Origin: Burkholderiaceae bacterium
GTDB lineage: Bacteria; Pseudomonadota; Gammaproteobacteria; Burkholderiales; Burkholderiaceae_D
Direction: 5' to 3'
NCBI GenBank assembly: GCA_014379395.1
Contig: JACMLV010000014.1
Location: forward strand, 1-10,828
Length of the DNA: 10,828 nucleotides
Shown: piece by piece, positions 1 through 6,612 of the stretch
How the letters are laid out: each line of letters opens with the position of its first letter
How positions within the stretch are numbered: position 1 is the stretch's first letter
The notes under the pieces: model-generated
Seen by the model: only the letters and a program-made list of their open reading frames with translations
Databases searched by the model: none
Told to the model about the DNA's origin: nothing
Program-made: the position numbers and the translations under genes

Positions 1-13
1 CGTCAGTAATGTT

Positions 14-457
14 TCAGCGGCTCTTGTGTGGACGGCTCATCTGCCGTCCATCGCGGATATTCAGCCCCATCAGAAACAGATTGGTGGCGCCGGCAAGCAA
101 TTCGAGTCCTTGAACGACGTAAAAGCTGGTGTCAAATTCACCCGCCTGGGCCTTGGCGCTCAAGTAGAGGGCGGCCGGAATCAGTATCAGCAGTCCGTTC
201 AGGCCAATGATGGGCATACGGCGCCTTTTGCTGATCAAGATTGGGAAAGTGCTCTTTCCTCCCAGGGCAAAACCCGTTGCTCCCGTGGCTGCCATGCATG
301 GAATGAAAGCGATGAGGGCATAGGTGACCGCAACCTTGACGCTGACTACCGCACTCGGGCTCAGAAACAGCTCTGAAACGAGCGTCGATGTCCAAAACGA
401 AGCGATAAACAGGAAGGACAATGCGCCTGCAATTGCGTGAACACTATGCTTCATCAT
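14..457 (-). CDS. Small four-helix integral membrane protein, function unknown
   Basis: 147 aa. Hydrophobic stretches at about residues 8-31, 38-64, 82-102 and 112-134 predict four inner-membrane helices. A basic KRRR cluster at 77-80 sits between helices 2 and 3, and a charged tail ends the protein (RDGRQMSRPHKSR). I recognise no catalytic motif; it resembles uncharacterised conserved membrane proteins. The gene begins inside the end of the upstream marR gene (14-nt overlap), so the two are almost certainly co-transcribed and perhaps translationally coupled. AAGGAG lies 3 nt before the first of two adjacent ATG codons; the second, one codon later at 454, has the better 6-nt spacing and may be the real start. 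By analogy with other MarR operons it could be a transport or stress-related target of that regulator, but this is inference. GC is lower than in the signalling genes further along. Confidence 0.8.
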   Translation of the reverse strand: MMKHSVHAIAGALSFLFIASFWTSTLVSELFLSPSAVVSVKVAVTYALIAFIPCMAATGATGFALGGKSTFPILISKRRRMPIIGLNGLLILIPAALYLSAKAQAGEFDTSFYVVQGLELLAGATNLFLMGLNIRDGRQMSRPHKSR

Positions 458-911
458 TTTCTCCTTGGGATGGCTGGGTGTGGCGGTTTGCTAATTCGCT
501 CAGTACGCGGAGCGTGGTTTCCAATTCCGATTTGGAGAAGTGCTGCCCAGTGACCTTTGCGTGCGATTCCCAAGCTGTATTCACTTGTTGGAAGAGCGCT
601 TCTCCCTGAGGCGTTAAGTGATAGTGGGGAGAGCGTCGATGGGCGGGATTGTCGAGTTTCTCAATCAACCCGTCATCGACGAGTAGGTTTAATTGCTTTT
701 GGACTCCCTGGCGGGAAAGTCCCATCTGCTCAGCAATTTGTGGTGCGGTAACTTTCTGACCGGACAAGGCAATCGAGCCGAGGATTTGCCAACGAGCACT
801 GGTCAGTCCAAACGGGGCGGTAAACGCATCGCCCCACTCCAACATCCGGCCGTTGGCGCGGAAAATGGCGACGACGGCTTCTGACATGAGGCGAGTTGTT
901 TCTGATTGCAC
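444..911 (-). CDS. MarR-family winged-helix transcriptional regulator
   Basis: 155 aa, the usual MarR length. The N-terminal helix (1-30) would form the dimer interface. The winged helix-turn-helix spans about 38-106: helices around TAPQIAEQMGLSRQGVQKQL (55-74), then LVDDGLIEKL and a wing DNPAHRRSPHYHLT (88-101), followed by the family-typical PQGEALF. The start is GTG at 911, supported by AAGGAG 8 nt upstream; the first internal ATG (887) would remove the first eight residues and has no better site. MarR proteins are usually cytoplasmic dimers that bind a palindrome at their own promoter and release it on binding a small, often phenolic, ligand or on oxidation. There is no obvious redox cysteine: no Cys is present at all, so ligand control is more likely than thiol sensing. 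It is the first gene of an operon with the overlapping membrane protein. Confidence 0.92.
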   Translation of the reverse strand: MQSETTRLMSEAVVAIFRANGRMLEWGDAFTAPFGLTSARWQILGSIALSGQKVTAPQIAEQMGLSRQGVQKQLNLLVDDGLIEKLDNPAHRRSPHYHLTPQGEALFQQVNTAWESHAKVTGQHFSKSELETTLRVLSELANRHTQPSQGENDEA

Positions 912-935
912 GATGAGAACTCCTTCAGGCTACGA

Positions 936-975
936 ATTGACAACCATTTTCCATTGTTGGAAACTGGTTGTCAAT
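936..975. promoter_or_regulatory. 40-bp near-perfect palindrome, probable MarR operator
   Basis: Outer arms ATTGACAACCA (936-946) and TGGTTGTCAAT (965-975) are exact reverse complements. After one mismatch (947/964) the inner arms TTTCCA (948-953) and TGGAAA (958-963) pair again around a 4-nt centre. It lies 25 nt upstream of the marR start and covers its likely promoter, so repression by MarR binding is the simplest reading. No plus-strand gene starts within 200 bp. Confidence 0.75.
946..974 (-). promoter_or_regulatory. Probable sigma-70 promoter of the marR operon
   Basis: On the minus strand a perfect TTGACA (-35, at 969-974) is followed after 17 nt by GAAAAT (-10, at 946-951, 4 of 6 consensus bases). 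Transcription would start near 939, giving a leader of about 28 nt to the GTG at 911. Both elements lie wholly inside the palindrome at 936-975. Confidence 0.55.
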
Positions 976-1188
976 AATCTTAAGCCCTCTAGTTCTCAAC
1001 CCTCAAATTTTGCTTGGTCGCCGCAGTCAGTCAAATTGCCTGCCACTTATGGGGCAAAACCCCGATGACTTGGACCGTTCCCGATTTTATGCTTGAGCAA
1101 CCAGTGGTTCGGCTTTTCCGGGGCGACGCTTACGCCCGCCGAGAAGAGCCGCGATCTGGCATGACAACTTAATTTGGAGAAAACGAAG

Positions 1189-1608
1189 ATGCGGACGAAG
1201 CAGGCAATCACCAAGAAACTCGATACGTCGACCGAAAAAGCATGGAACGCGATCCGCAACATTGACGGATTGGATCGCTGGTTTCCGATCATCGGCAGCT
1301 GCCGGGTCGAAGGGAGCGGCGTCGGCGCCCATCGCAAGATGGAGCTGGAACAAGGCGGCGACATCGTCGACCTTATCGAAGACATCGACGGCGACCAAAA
1401 ACGGCTCGTCTATTTGCGCACCATCTCGCCGTTTCCGGTGACGCACTACCGCGGCACGGTCGAGGTGTTCGATTCCTACGACGGCCAGGCGATTGTCAGC
1501 TGGACCATCGACTTCGACTCGGAGCCGGAAGACAGCGCCGGCGTGGCCGAGTTGGTCAGAAATGCGATCTCGGACGGTATCGACGGCATGGAGCGGGAAC
1601 TGCGCTAA
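1189..1608 (+). CDS. SRPBCC-fold (START/Bet v1-like) protein
   Basis: 139 aa, normal for a single SRPBCC domain. Visible family features: an N-terminal strand, helix STEKAWNAIRNIDGLDRWFP with the Trp-Phe-Pro typical of polyketide cyclase/dehydrase-like SRPBCC proteins, a Gly-rich turn (VEGSGVGAHRKMEL), a central strand region, and a long C-terminal helix (AGVAELVRNAISDGIDGMERELR). The fold makes a deep hydrophobic pocket for small ligands; the ligand or reaction here cannot be told. The start is ATG at 1189, with GGAG 9 nt upstream; a TTG five codons earlier overlaps that GGAG and is unlikely. It stands alone, transcribed away from marR, with a GC-rich hairpin after the stop. Its neighbours do not suggest a pathway. 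Confidence 0.85.
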   Translation: MRTKQAITKKLDTSTEKAWNAIRNIDGLDRWFPIIGSCRVEGSGVGAHRKMELEQGGDIVDLIEDIDGDQKRLVYLRTISPFPVTHYRGTVEVFDSYDGQAIVSWTIDFDSEPEDSAGVAELVRNAISDGIDGMERELR

Positions 1609-1630
1609 GCGGGTTCGGCACGCCAAGGGG

Positions 1631-1660
1631 GGGGCCGCCTCGTGCCCCCGTGGCGGCCTC
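1631..1660 (+). terminator. GC-rich hairpin after the SRPBCC gene, weak terminator candidate
   Basis: GGCCGCC (1633-1639) and GGCGGCC (1652-1658) form an exact 7-bp stem with a 12-nt loop, beginning about 24 nt after the stop codon. The bases that follow (TCTTCAGTG) are only mildly T-rich, so intrinsic termination is uncertain. Confidence 0.4.
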
Positions 1661-1690
1661 TTCAGTGTTGACGGTCGCACTATATTTACC

Positions 1691-1718
1691 TTGTAATCAG
1701 GCATTTTCTTCCTACACT
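1691..1718 (+). promoter_or_regulatory. Putative promoter of the small proline-rich gene
   Basis: TTGTAA (1691-1696), 16 nt, then TACACT (1713-1718). A start near 1725 would give a leader of about 30 nt that includes the 8-bp palindrome GAATATTC and ends in the strong ribosome site AAGGGAGGT. Confidence 0.4.
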
Positions 1719-1754
1719 GAATGTCTCTAAGAATATTCCGTAAGGGAGGTAAGT

Positions 1755-1985
1755 ATGCTCATGTGCATGCCCGCCGGGGAGTCATCGATATTCCCCGTAA
1801 CGAGTGGTTCACCGCGCCGACGCAGCCTGTACGGCGCCGGGAACAAGGGAGCGCCGCCGGCGATTCCACCCATCATCATCACCCCTTTCAGCTACCAGAC
1901 CCCGGCGCCGCCCATCGACCCGCGCAAGCCGCCGCCAACTCCGCCCCTGGTGCCGCCGTCGCGGCCCACCGTGTCGTATGTCTGA
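1755..1985 (+). CDS. Small proline-rich hypothetical protein
   Basis: 76 aa, not recognised. It is chosen over the overlapping frames because AAGGGAGGT ends 4 nt before this ATG, one of the best ribosome sites in the window, and because a plausible promoter precedes it. The N-terminal third is mixed (two Cys/Met-rich turns, then PRRRS); from about residue 33 it is dominated by Pro with PPAIPP, TPAPP, PPPTPP and LVPPSRP runs and ends TVSYV. Many codons in the Pro-rich half end in G or C, as in the host's coding genes. There is no signal peptide or membrane helix, so it is probably a disordered cytoplasmic peptide. The run of CCG codons would depend on EF-P for translation (known for polyproline). 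It could instead be a leader peptide or non-coding. Confidence 0.5.
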   Translation: MLMCMPAGESSIFPVTSGSPRRRSLYGAGNKGAPPAIPPIIITPFSYQTPAPPIDPRKPPPTPPLVPPSRPTVSYV

Positions 1986-2124
1986 AGGCCCGGCTTGTGT
2001 GCCGGATCACCGGTCTGACTGGGCTGCGTGCGCGGCGGCGCGCCTGTAAGCGACGCAAGCGAAGGCCATGCCGCGCCGATTTCGTCTATGATGCTAGCCC
2101 CTTCACGCCAGCATCCTATTCGAC

Positions 2125-2640
2125 ATGAGCGACCAGCACGACACCCCAGATTTTTTCGATTCCGACGCAGCCGACGATGACGCGCTGGTCCAAGAGCCGC
2201 GCCTGTGGCAAGGCAATGGCTGGACCGCGCGCGTGATCAAGAACGAGGACGACGAGGGCTGGGCGGTGGCGATGATCAAGGATGGCGAGCCGGAACCGGC
2301 GCTGGTCGGCCCGTGGACGATGGGGCGCGACAAGAAAAATCCGAAGCCGCTCGACACCAACGCCTTCCACACGCTGGTCAAGACGGCCAAGGAGGTGCTG
2401 CGCCGCCACGAGCAGCAATTGCACGCGCAGTTGCACAAGAGCCTGTATGTCGGCATGGACGGCGGCCAGGTCAAGGTGACGCTCGACATCGTGCCCGACG
2501 ACGATCATCCGTATGCGCTGTTGAGCGCGCACGACGACGAGGGCAACGAGCTCGCCAAGGTGCGCGCGCCGGCCTCCTTCAAGCTCAGTTCGTCGAGCGC
2601 GGCGGCGTGGATCGAGGGCGGCTACCGCAAGCCCTCCTAA
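2125..2640 (+). CDS. Conserved hypothetical protein, acidic N-terminus
   Basis: 171 aa, not assigned to a named family. The first 25 residues are very acidic (DFFDSDAADDD). A compact, probably alpha/beta body follows, with Trp-rich strands (LWQGNGWTARV, GWAVAMI, VGPWTMGRDKKNPKPL) and a helix at about 78-105 containing NAFHTLVKTAKEVLRRHEQQ. The second half repeats the strand pattern (QVKVTLDIVPDDDHPYALLSA) and ends WIEGGYRKPS. There is no signal peptide or membrane segment, so it should be cytoplasmic. The start is ATG at 2125; no convincing Shine-Dalgarno is seen, but a TATGAT -10-like box lies at 2087-2092. The gene ends 70 nt before the histidine kinase on the same strand and could share its transcript. 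Strong GC-third-position codon use supports it being real. Confidence 0.8.
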   Translation: MSDQHDTPDFFDSDAADDDALVQEPRLWQGNGWTARVIKNEDDEGWAVAMIKDGEPEPALVGPWTMGRDKKNPKPLDTNAFHTLVKTAKEVLRRHEQQLHAQLHKSLYVGMDGGQVKVTLDIVPDDDHPYALLSAHDDEGNELAKVRAPASFKLSSSSAAAWIEGGYRKPS

Positions 2641-2677
2641 AGGCTGCCGAAAGCGCCATCGAGCCGTGCTAGTATTT

Positions 2678-2702
2678 CCCTTTGGCATTATTAGTTAAAG
2701 GG
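2678..2702 (+). promoter_or_regulatory. Leader hairpin that pairs with the kinase ribosome binding site
   Basis: CCCTTT (2678-2683) is exactly complementary to AAAGGG (2697-2702), with a 13-nt loop. AAAGGG is the only Shine-Dalgarno candidate for the kinase ATG at 2711 (8-nt spacing), so closing the 6-bp stem would hide it. It may act as a weak translational brake or be chance; this is inference from pairing alone. Confidence 0.35.
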
Positions 2703-2710
2703 TAGCACCG

Positions 2711-4654
2711 ATGGAAAGTCGTCTCAGCCGCCTCGAAGCGGTGCAAACCGCGTTGCTTGAAATCGGGCAGCGTTCCAGCAGTTGCGGCGACATCCGGGAA
2801 TTCCTGCAGGTGGTGCACGCCGCGCTGGGGCGCCTGATGTACGCGGCCAATTTCTACGTGGCCTTGAACGACTTTGACGACGGCTCGGTGCGCTTCGCCT
2901 ATTTCGTCGACGAGGTCGAGCCGGCGCCGGACCCGGACCAGCGCATCGCGCTGGACGCGCCGGAGCAGTCGCCGACGGCCTGGGTGATCCTGAACCGGCG
3001 GCCCCTGGTGCGCACCGCGCAGGGCCACACGCCGCGCCAAGCCGGCGGCCACGCCTGGAGTTCGGGCAGCAGCGCCGAGCACTGGATGGGCTGTCCGCTG
3101 CTCGACCAGCAACAGCAGGCGCTGGGCGCGATGGTGATCCAGAGCTACGACGCGCAGCACACCTTCTACGAGGAGGACCAGGCCCTGTTCGCGCTGATCG
3201 CCAGCCATGTGTCGTCCGCGCTGCAAGGCTTGCAAAGCGTCGACCGCCTCGAGCGCGCCGTGCGCGAGCGCACCGCGCTGTTGGCGCACGAGGTGGCCGA
3301 GCGCCGCCGCGCCGAGCGCATGCAGCACGCGCTCTACGAGCTGGCCGACCTGTCGGCGACGGCCTCGGCCGGCGGCATCGACCTGCTGTATCAACGGTTG
3401 CACCAGATCGTCGCCGAGCTGCTGACGGCGGAAAACTTCCTCATCGCGCTGTTCGACCCCGACAGCGGCGAGATCGCGATTCCCTATTCTTCCGGGCAGG
3501 CGCCGCACCAGGCGCTGGCCGACGGCGTCCAGTACGGCACGCTGATGAGCGGCTATGTGCTGGCGCGCAAGGAGCCGTGCCTGCTCAACGCCGACGACTA
3601 TCTGGCGCTGGCCGAGGACGGCCGCATCGAGCCGGTGGCAAAGGGCCGCGGCCCGAGCAGCTGGATGGGCGCGCCGATGCAGCTCGGCGAGCGCGCCTAC
3701 GGCGTGATCGTCGTGCAGAGCTACGATCCGGGCCAGCTGTACGGCGCCGGCGAGCTCGAGATATTGGCCTTCATGGCCAACCACGTCGCCGTCGCCATCG
3801 CGCGCATCCAGGCCGACCGCGAGATGCGCCGCGCCAAGGCGACGCTGGAGGAGCAGAACGCCAGCCTGAGCGCGGCCCTGGGCGCGGTGCGGGAGGCGCA
3901 GGCCGAGCTGGTGCGGCAGGAGAAGCTGGCTTCGCTGGGCCGGCTGGTGGCCGGCGTCGCGCACGAGATCAACACCCCGCTGGGCATTTGCGTGACCGCC
4001 ACCAGCCATCTGGTGCAGGAGTTGAAGCTGACCCGCGAAGACTTGGAGGCGGGCCAATTGGACGAAGCCGGCCTGCGCCAGTTCTTCGACATCGTCGAGC
4101 AGTCGCTGCGGATTTTGACCAGCAACACCCAGCGCGCGGCGGCGCTGGTGAAAAGCTTCAAGCAGGTGGCGGTCGACCAGTCGTCGGAGAACGTGCGCAG
4201 TTTTAATCTGCGCAATTATCTCGACGAGGTGTTGCTGTCGTTGCAACCGAAGTTGAAGGGCAAGCCGGTCAAGGTGCACATCGACTGTCCGCCCGACATC
4301 CAGGTGCGCTGCTTTCCCGGCGCGCTGTCGCAGATCGTCACCAACCTGGTGTTCAATTCGCTGCTGCACGGCTTCGACGATGGCGCGCACGGCAACATCG
4401 AGATCGCCGCCGCCGTGCACGGCGAGACGCTGCAGATCGACTACGCCGACAATGGCGCCGGGATGGACGCGGCCACGCTGAGCAAACTGTTCGATCCGTT
4501 CTTCACCACCAAGCGCGGCCAGGGCGGCAGCGGCTTGGGCGGGCCGATCATCTACAACCTCGTCACCGGCGCGCTGGGCGGCACGCTCAAGGCGACCAGC
4601 TCGCCGGGCCAGGGCTTGCAGTACGAGATACGCTTTCCGCTGACGCGCAAATAG
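2711..4654 (+). CDS. Soluble GAF-GAF sensor histidine kinase
   Basis: 647 aa, no membrane helix or signal peptide, so a cytoplasmic sensor. Domains in order: GAF 1 (about 15-175), a short coiled coil (178-205, EVAERRRAERMQ), GAF 2 (about 205-368), a long coiled coil (364-405), HisKA with the phosphorylated His418 in VAHEINTPLG, then HATPase_c. ATP-site boxes: N box around QIVTNLVFNSLLHG (541-554), G1 DNGAGM (580-585), F box FDPFFTTK (594-601), G2 GGSGLGGPI (605-613). All residues needed for autophosphorylation appear present; the G2 box has Gly-Pro where Leu/Met plus a second residue is usual. The two GAFs share WMG and a (V)IQSYD/VVQSYD strand, suggesting internal duplication. No receiver or transmitter partner is adjacent; the receiver protein at 8273-9778 is the only candidate in the window. 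The gene converges on the diguanylate cyclase with 3 bp between stops. Confidence 0.93.
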   Translation: MESRLSRLEAVQTALLEIGQRSSSCGDIREFLQVVHAALGRLMYAANFYVALNDFDDGSVRFAYFVDEVEPAPDPDQRIALDAPEQSPTAWVILNRRPLVRTAQGHTPRQAGGHAWSSGSSAEHWMGCPLLDQQQQALGAMVIQSYDAQHTFYEEDQALFALIASHVSSALQGLQSVDRLERAVRERTALLAHEVAERRRAERMQHALYELADLSATASAGGIDLLYQRLHQIVAELLTAENFLIALFDPDSGEIAIPYSSGQAPHQALADGVQYGTLMSGYVLARKEPCLLNADDYLALAEDGRIEPVAKGRGPSSWMGAPMQLGERAYGVIVVQSYDPGQLYGAGELEILAFMANHVAVAIARIQADREMRRAKATLEEQNASLSAALGAVREAQAELVRQEKLASLGRLVAGVAHEINTPLGICVTATSHLVQELKLTREDLEAGQLDEAGLRQFFDIVEQSLRILTSNTQRAAALVKSFKQVAVDQSSENVRSFNLRNYLDEVLLSLQPKLKGKPVKVHIDCPPDIQVRCFPGALSQIVTNLVFNSLLHGFDDGAHGNIEIAAAVHGETLQIDYADNGAGMDAATLSKLFDPFFTTKRGQGGSGLGGPIIYNLVTGALGGTLKATSSPGQGLQYEIRFPLTRK

Positions 4655-4657
4655 GTC

Positions 4658-6388
4658 TTAGTTGTCGTCCGGGCAGCCGGGCACCGTCGGCGGCAGGGCG
4701 CTGTTGAGGTCGTGGAAGAAGCGGTAGCCGCCGCGCCGGGTGCTCTTGGCGTCGTACATGGCGCGGTCGGCCTGCTTGATCAGCACTTCCATCTGTTGGT
4801 GGTCGTCCGGGTAGACGCTGATGCCGATGCTGGGCGGCGCCCGCAGCAGATGGTCGTCGATCTGGTACGGCGGGCTGAGCGAGTCGAGCACTTTTTGCGC
4901 CACCAGCGGCAGCGCCTCGACTTCGTCGACGTCGGTCAGCAGCAGCACGAATTCGTCGCCGCCCAGGCGCGCCGCGGTGTCGATCGCGCGGATGCAGTCC
5001 TTCATGCGCTGCGCCGCCGCCTTGAGCACCGCGTCGCCGGCGGCGTGGCCCCAGGTGTCGTTGATCAGCTTGAATTTGTCGAGGTCCAGGTACAGCAGGC
5101 CGAGCCGGGTCTGGTCGCGGTTGGCGCGCTCGAGCGCCTGCGCCATGCGGTCGAGGAACAGGCTGCGGTTGGGCAGGCTGGTCAGGTGGTCGTAGTGGGC
5201 CAGGAAGTCGAGCCGCTCCTCGATCTGCTTGCGCTCGGTGATGTCGTAGAAGATGCCGGCGTAGTTGGTGGTCACGCCGTGGGCGTCGCAGATGGCGCTG
5301 ATCGACAGGAACTTCGGATACACGGTGCCGTCCTTGCGCCGGTCCCAGATGTCGCCGTGCCAGTGGCCGGTGGCGTGGATCGACTGCCACATGTTCTGGT
5401 ACAGCGCCGGTTCGTGGCGGCCCGATTGCAGGATGCGCGGATTGCAGCCGATCGCCTCGGCCTCGCTGTAGCCGGTCAGGCGGGTGAAGGCCTGGTTGAC
5501 CGAGATGATGCGGCTGGCGGTGTCGGTGACGACCATGGCCTGGTTGGTGCATTCGTAGACGCGGGCGGTCAGGCGCAGCAGTTCTTCGGCGCGGCGCGCC
5601 TCGGTGACGTCGTCGCCGATCAGGATGGTGCTGTGTTCGTGGCCGTGGTAGTCCGGCATGCCGATCGCGTGCCACAGGATGTTGCGCAGCGCGCCGTCGC
5701 GGCTCAGCAGTTCGGACTCGAATTCGCTCGGGAAGTGGGCCGCGCGCGCGCCCTCGGGATGCAAGGTGGCGAGCAGGGCCCGGTTGGCCGGCGACAGGTG
5801 GCGCTCGAACAGGGCGCAGTTGACCAGCTCGTTGTACGGATAATCGAGCGCCCGGCACAGGCTGTCGTTAGAGAACAGGATGCAGCCTTGCTGGTCGACC
5901 ACGGCGGCGATCAGGCGGGTGCCGCGCATGAGCCGGATCATGCTCTGGGCCGGATGCTCGGGCGCCTCGTCGTCGGCGCCGCCGTCGCCGTCCTGGTCCT
6001 CGCCGGGATGGCAGGCGCTGGTGTCGTAGCATTGCAGCACGTGGCCGCCGAAGCGCCCGTCCGGGCCGCGGCGCACCATGCCGGCGCCGCTCAGGCGGCG
6101 GTAGCTGTGGTCGGCGCGCAGGTAGCGGTATTGCAGGCGGAACGGGGCTTGCGCGTCGAGCGCCTGGCGCAGCGCCAGCTCGAGCGCGGGGCGGTCGTGC
6201 GGGTGCACCAGCTCGCGCCAGCCGGCGCCGGTTTCCCGCTCGAAGGCGCGGCCGGTGAAGTCGAGCCAGGATGGGCTGACGAACTCGCAGGCGCCGCTGG
6301 CGTCGCTCAGCGCGAGCAGGCATTGCGAGGGCGGGGCGAGAAAGCCGGCCTCGTCGTCGAATGCGTCCAGCGTGGACCACTGGTTCAT
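4658..6388 (-). CDS. PAS-PAS-PAS-GGDEF diguanylate cyclase
   Basis: 576 aa, soluble. It should join two GTP into cyclic di-GMP in response to a PAS-sensed signal. Three PAS regions: about 22-125 (CEFVSPSWLDFTGR), 152-265 and 276-386; the last ends with a typical PAC motif (YAGIFYDITERKQIEER) leading straight into the cyclase. GGDEF domain about 392-560: DHLTSLPNR (400-408), metal-site LDLDKFK (434-440), base-binding Asn443-Asp444, and an intact GGDEF signature at 476-480. RxxD (Arg467-Asp470) lies exactly five residues before GGDEF, so product inhibition through the I-site is expected. There is no EAL or HD domain. A low-complexity acidic linker (GEDQDGDGGADDEAPE, 129-144) separates PAS 1 and 2. 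The ATG at 6388 has AAGGGG 7 nt upstream. The last 20 or so residues after the domain look unstructured. Confidence 0.94.
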   Translation of the reverse strand: MNQWSTLDAFDDEAGFLAPPSQCLLALSDASGACEFVSPSWLDFTGRAFERETGAGWRELVHPHDRPALELALRQALDAQAPFRLQYRYLRADHSYRRLSGAGMVRRGPDGRFGGHVLQCYDTSACHPGEDQDGDGGADDEAPEHPAQSMIRLMRGTRLIAAVVDQQGCILFSNDSLCRALDYPYNELVNCALFERHLSPANRALLATLHPEGARAAHFPSEFESELLSRDGALRNILWHAIGMPDYHGHEHSTILIGDDVTEARRAEELLRLTARVYECTNQAMVVTDTASRIISVNQAFTRLTGYSEAEAIGCNPRILQSGRHEPALYQNMWQSIHATGHWHGDIWDRRKDGTVYPKFLSISAICDAHGVTTNYAGIFYDITERKQIEERLDFLAHYDHLTSLPNRSLFLDRMAQALERANRDQTRLGLLYLDLDKFKLINDTWGHAAGDAVLKAAAQRMKDCIRAIDTAARLGGDEFVLLLTDVDEVEALPLVAQKVLDSLSPPYQIDDHLLRAPPSIGISVYPDDHQQMEVLIKQADRAMYDAKSTRRGGYRFFHDLNSALPPTVPGCPDDN

Positions 6389-6407
6389 GGCGCGGCCCCT
6401 TCAATTA

Positions 6408-6429
6408 GTTACATTTGAGACATTGTAAC
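6408..6429. promoter_or_regulatory. Inverted repeat in the diguanylate cyclase promoter region
   Basis: GTTACA (6408-6413) and TGTAAC (6424-6429) are exact inverted repeats with 10 nt between, i.e. one helical turn from half-site to half-site, as for a dimeric regulator. The right arm overlaps a minus-strand TACAAT (-10-like, at 6422-6427); no good -35 precedes it, which fits activator-dependent transcription. It lies 20-41 bp upstream of the ATG at 6388. Confidence 0.4.
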
Positions 6430-6526
6430 AGCAGGGGCGCGGCCCGGCGCAAGCGGGCGGCGGAAATTGTTTAGGTGTTATTGCGTAGTCGTTTAGTTGC
6501 GCGACCTGGCCGTCATAGGAGCGACC

Positions 6527-6551
6527 GCCATTCGGGCACTTAAAGAATGGC
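6527..6551. repeat. Short inverted repeat downstream of the HipA-like gene
   Basis: GCCATTC (6527-6533) and GAATGGC (6545-6551) pair perfectly around an 11-nt loop. It is the only clear stem between the HipA-like stop (6613) and the cyclase start (6388). No T-run follows on the minus strand, so a terminator role is doubtful. The rest of 6430-6612 is AT-rich with no gene seen. Confidence 0.35.
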
Positions 6552-6612
6552 AGCAGTCAAGCGCGTTTATCGCCAAGCTGGTCTTGATAAGATATTAACG
6601 TTACATATCACA

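Noticed and set aside
1174..1188. TTG start for the SRPBCC gene
   Set aside because: The TTG overlaps the GGAG ribosome site that serves the ATG at 1189.
1721..2128. 135-codon plus frame overlapping the small proline-rich gene
   Set aside because: Its ATG has no ribosome site, and the Arg/Ala/His-rich product looks like a frame shadow; AAGGGAGGT points to the ATG at 1755.
2669..4420. 583-codon minus-strand open frame opposite the histidine kinase
   Set aside because: Its product is Arg/Gln/His/Leu-rich without domains, a typical antisense shadow in GC-rich DNA; the opposite strand encodes a complete kinase.
4712..6418. 568-codon plus-strand open frame opposite the diguanylate cyclase
   Set aside because: The product is low-complexity Ala/Val/Gln-rich, and the minus strand has full PAS and GGDEF motifs.
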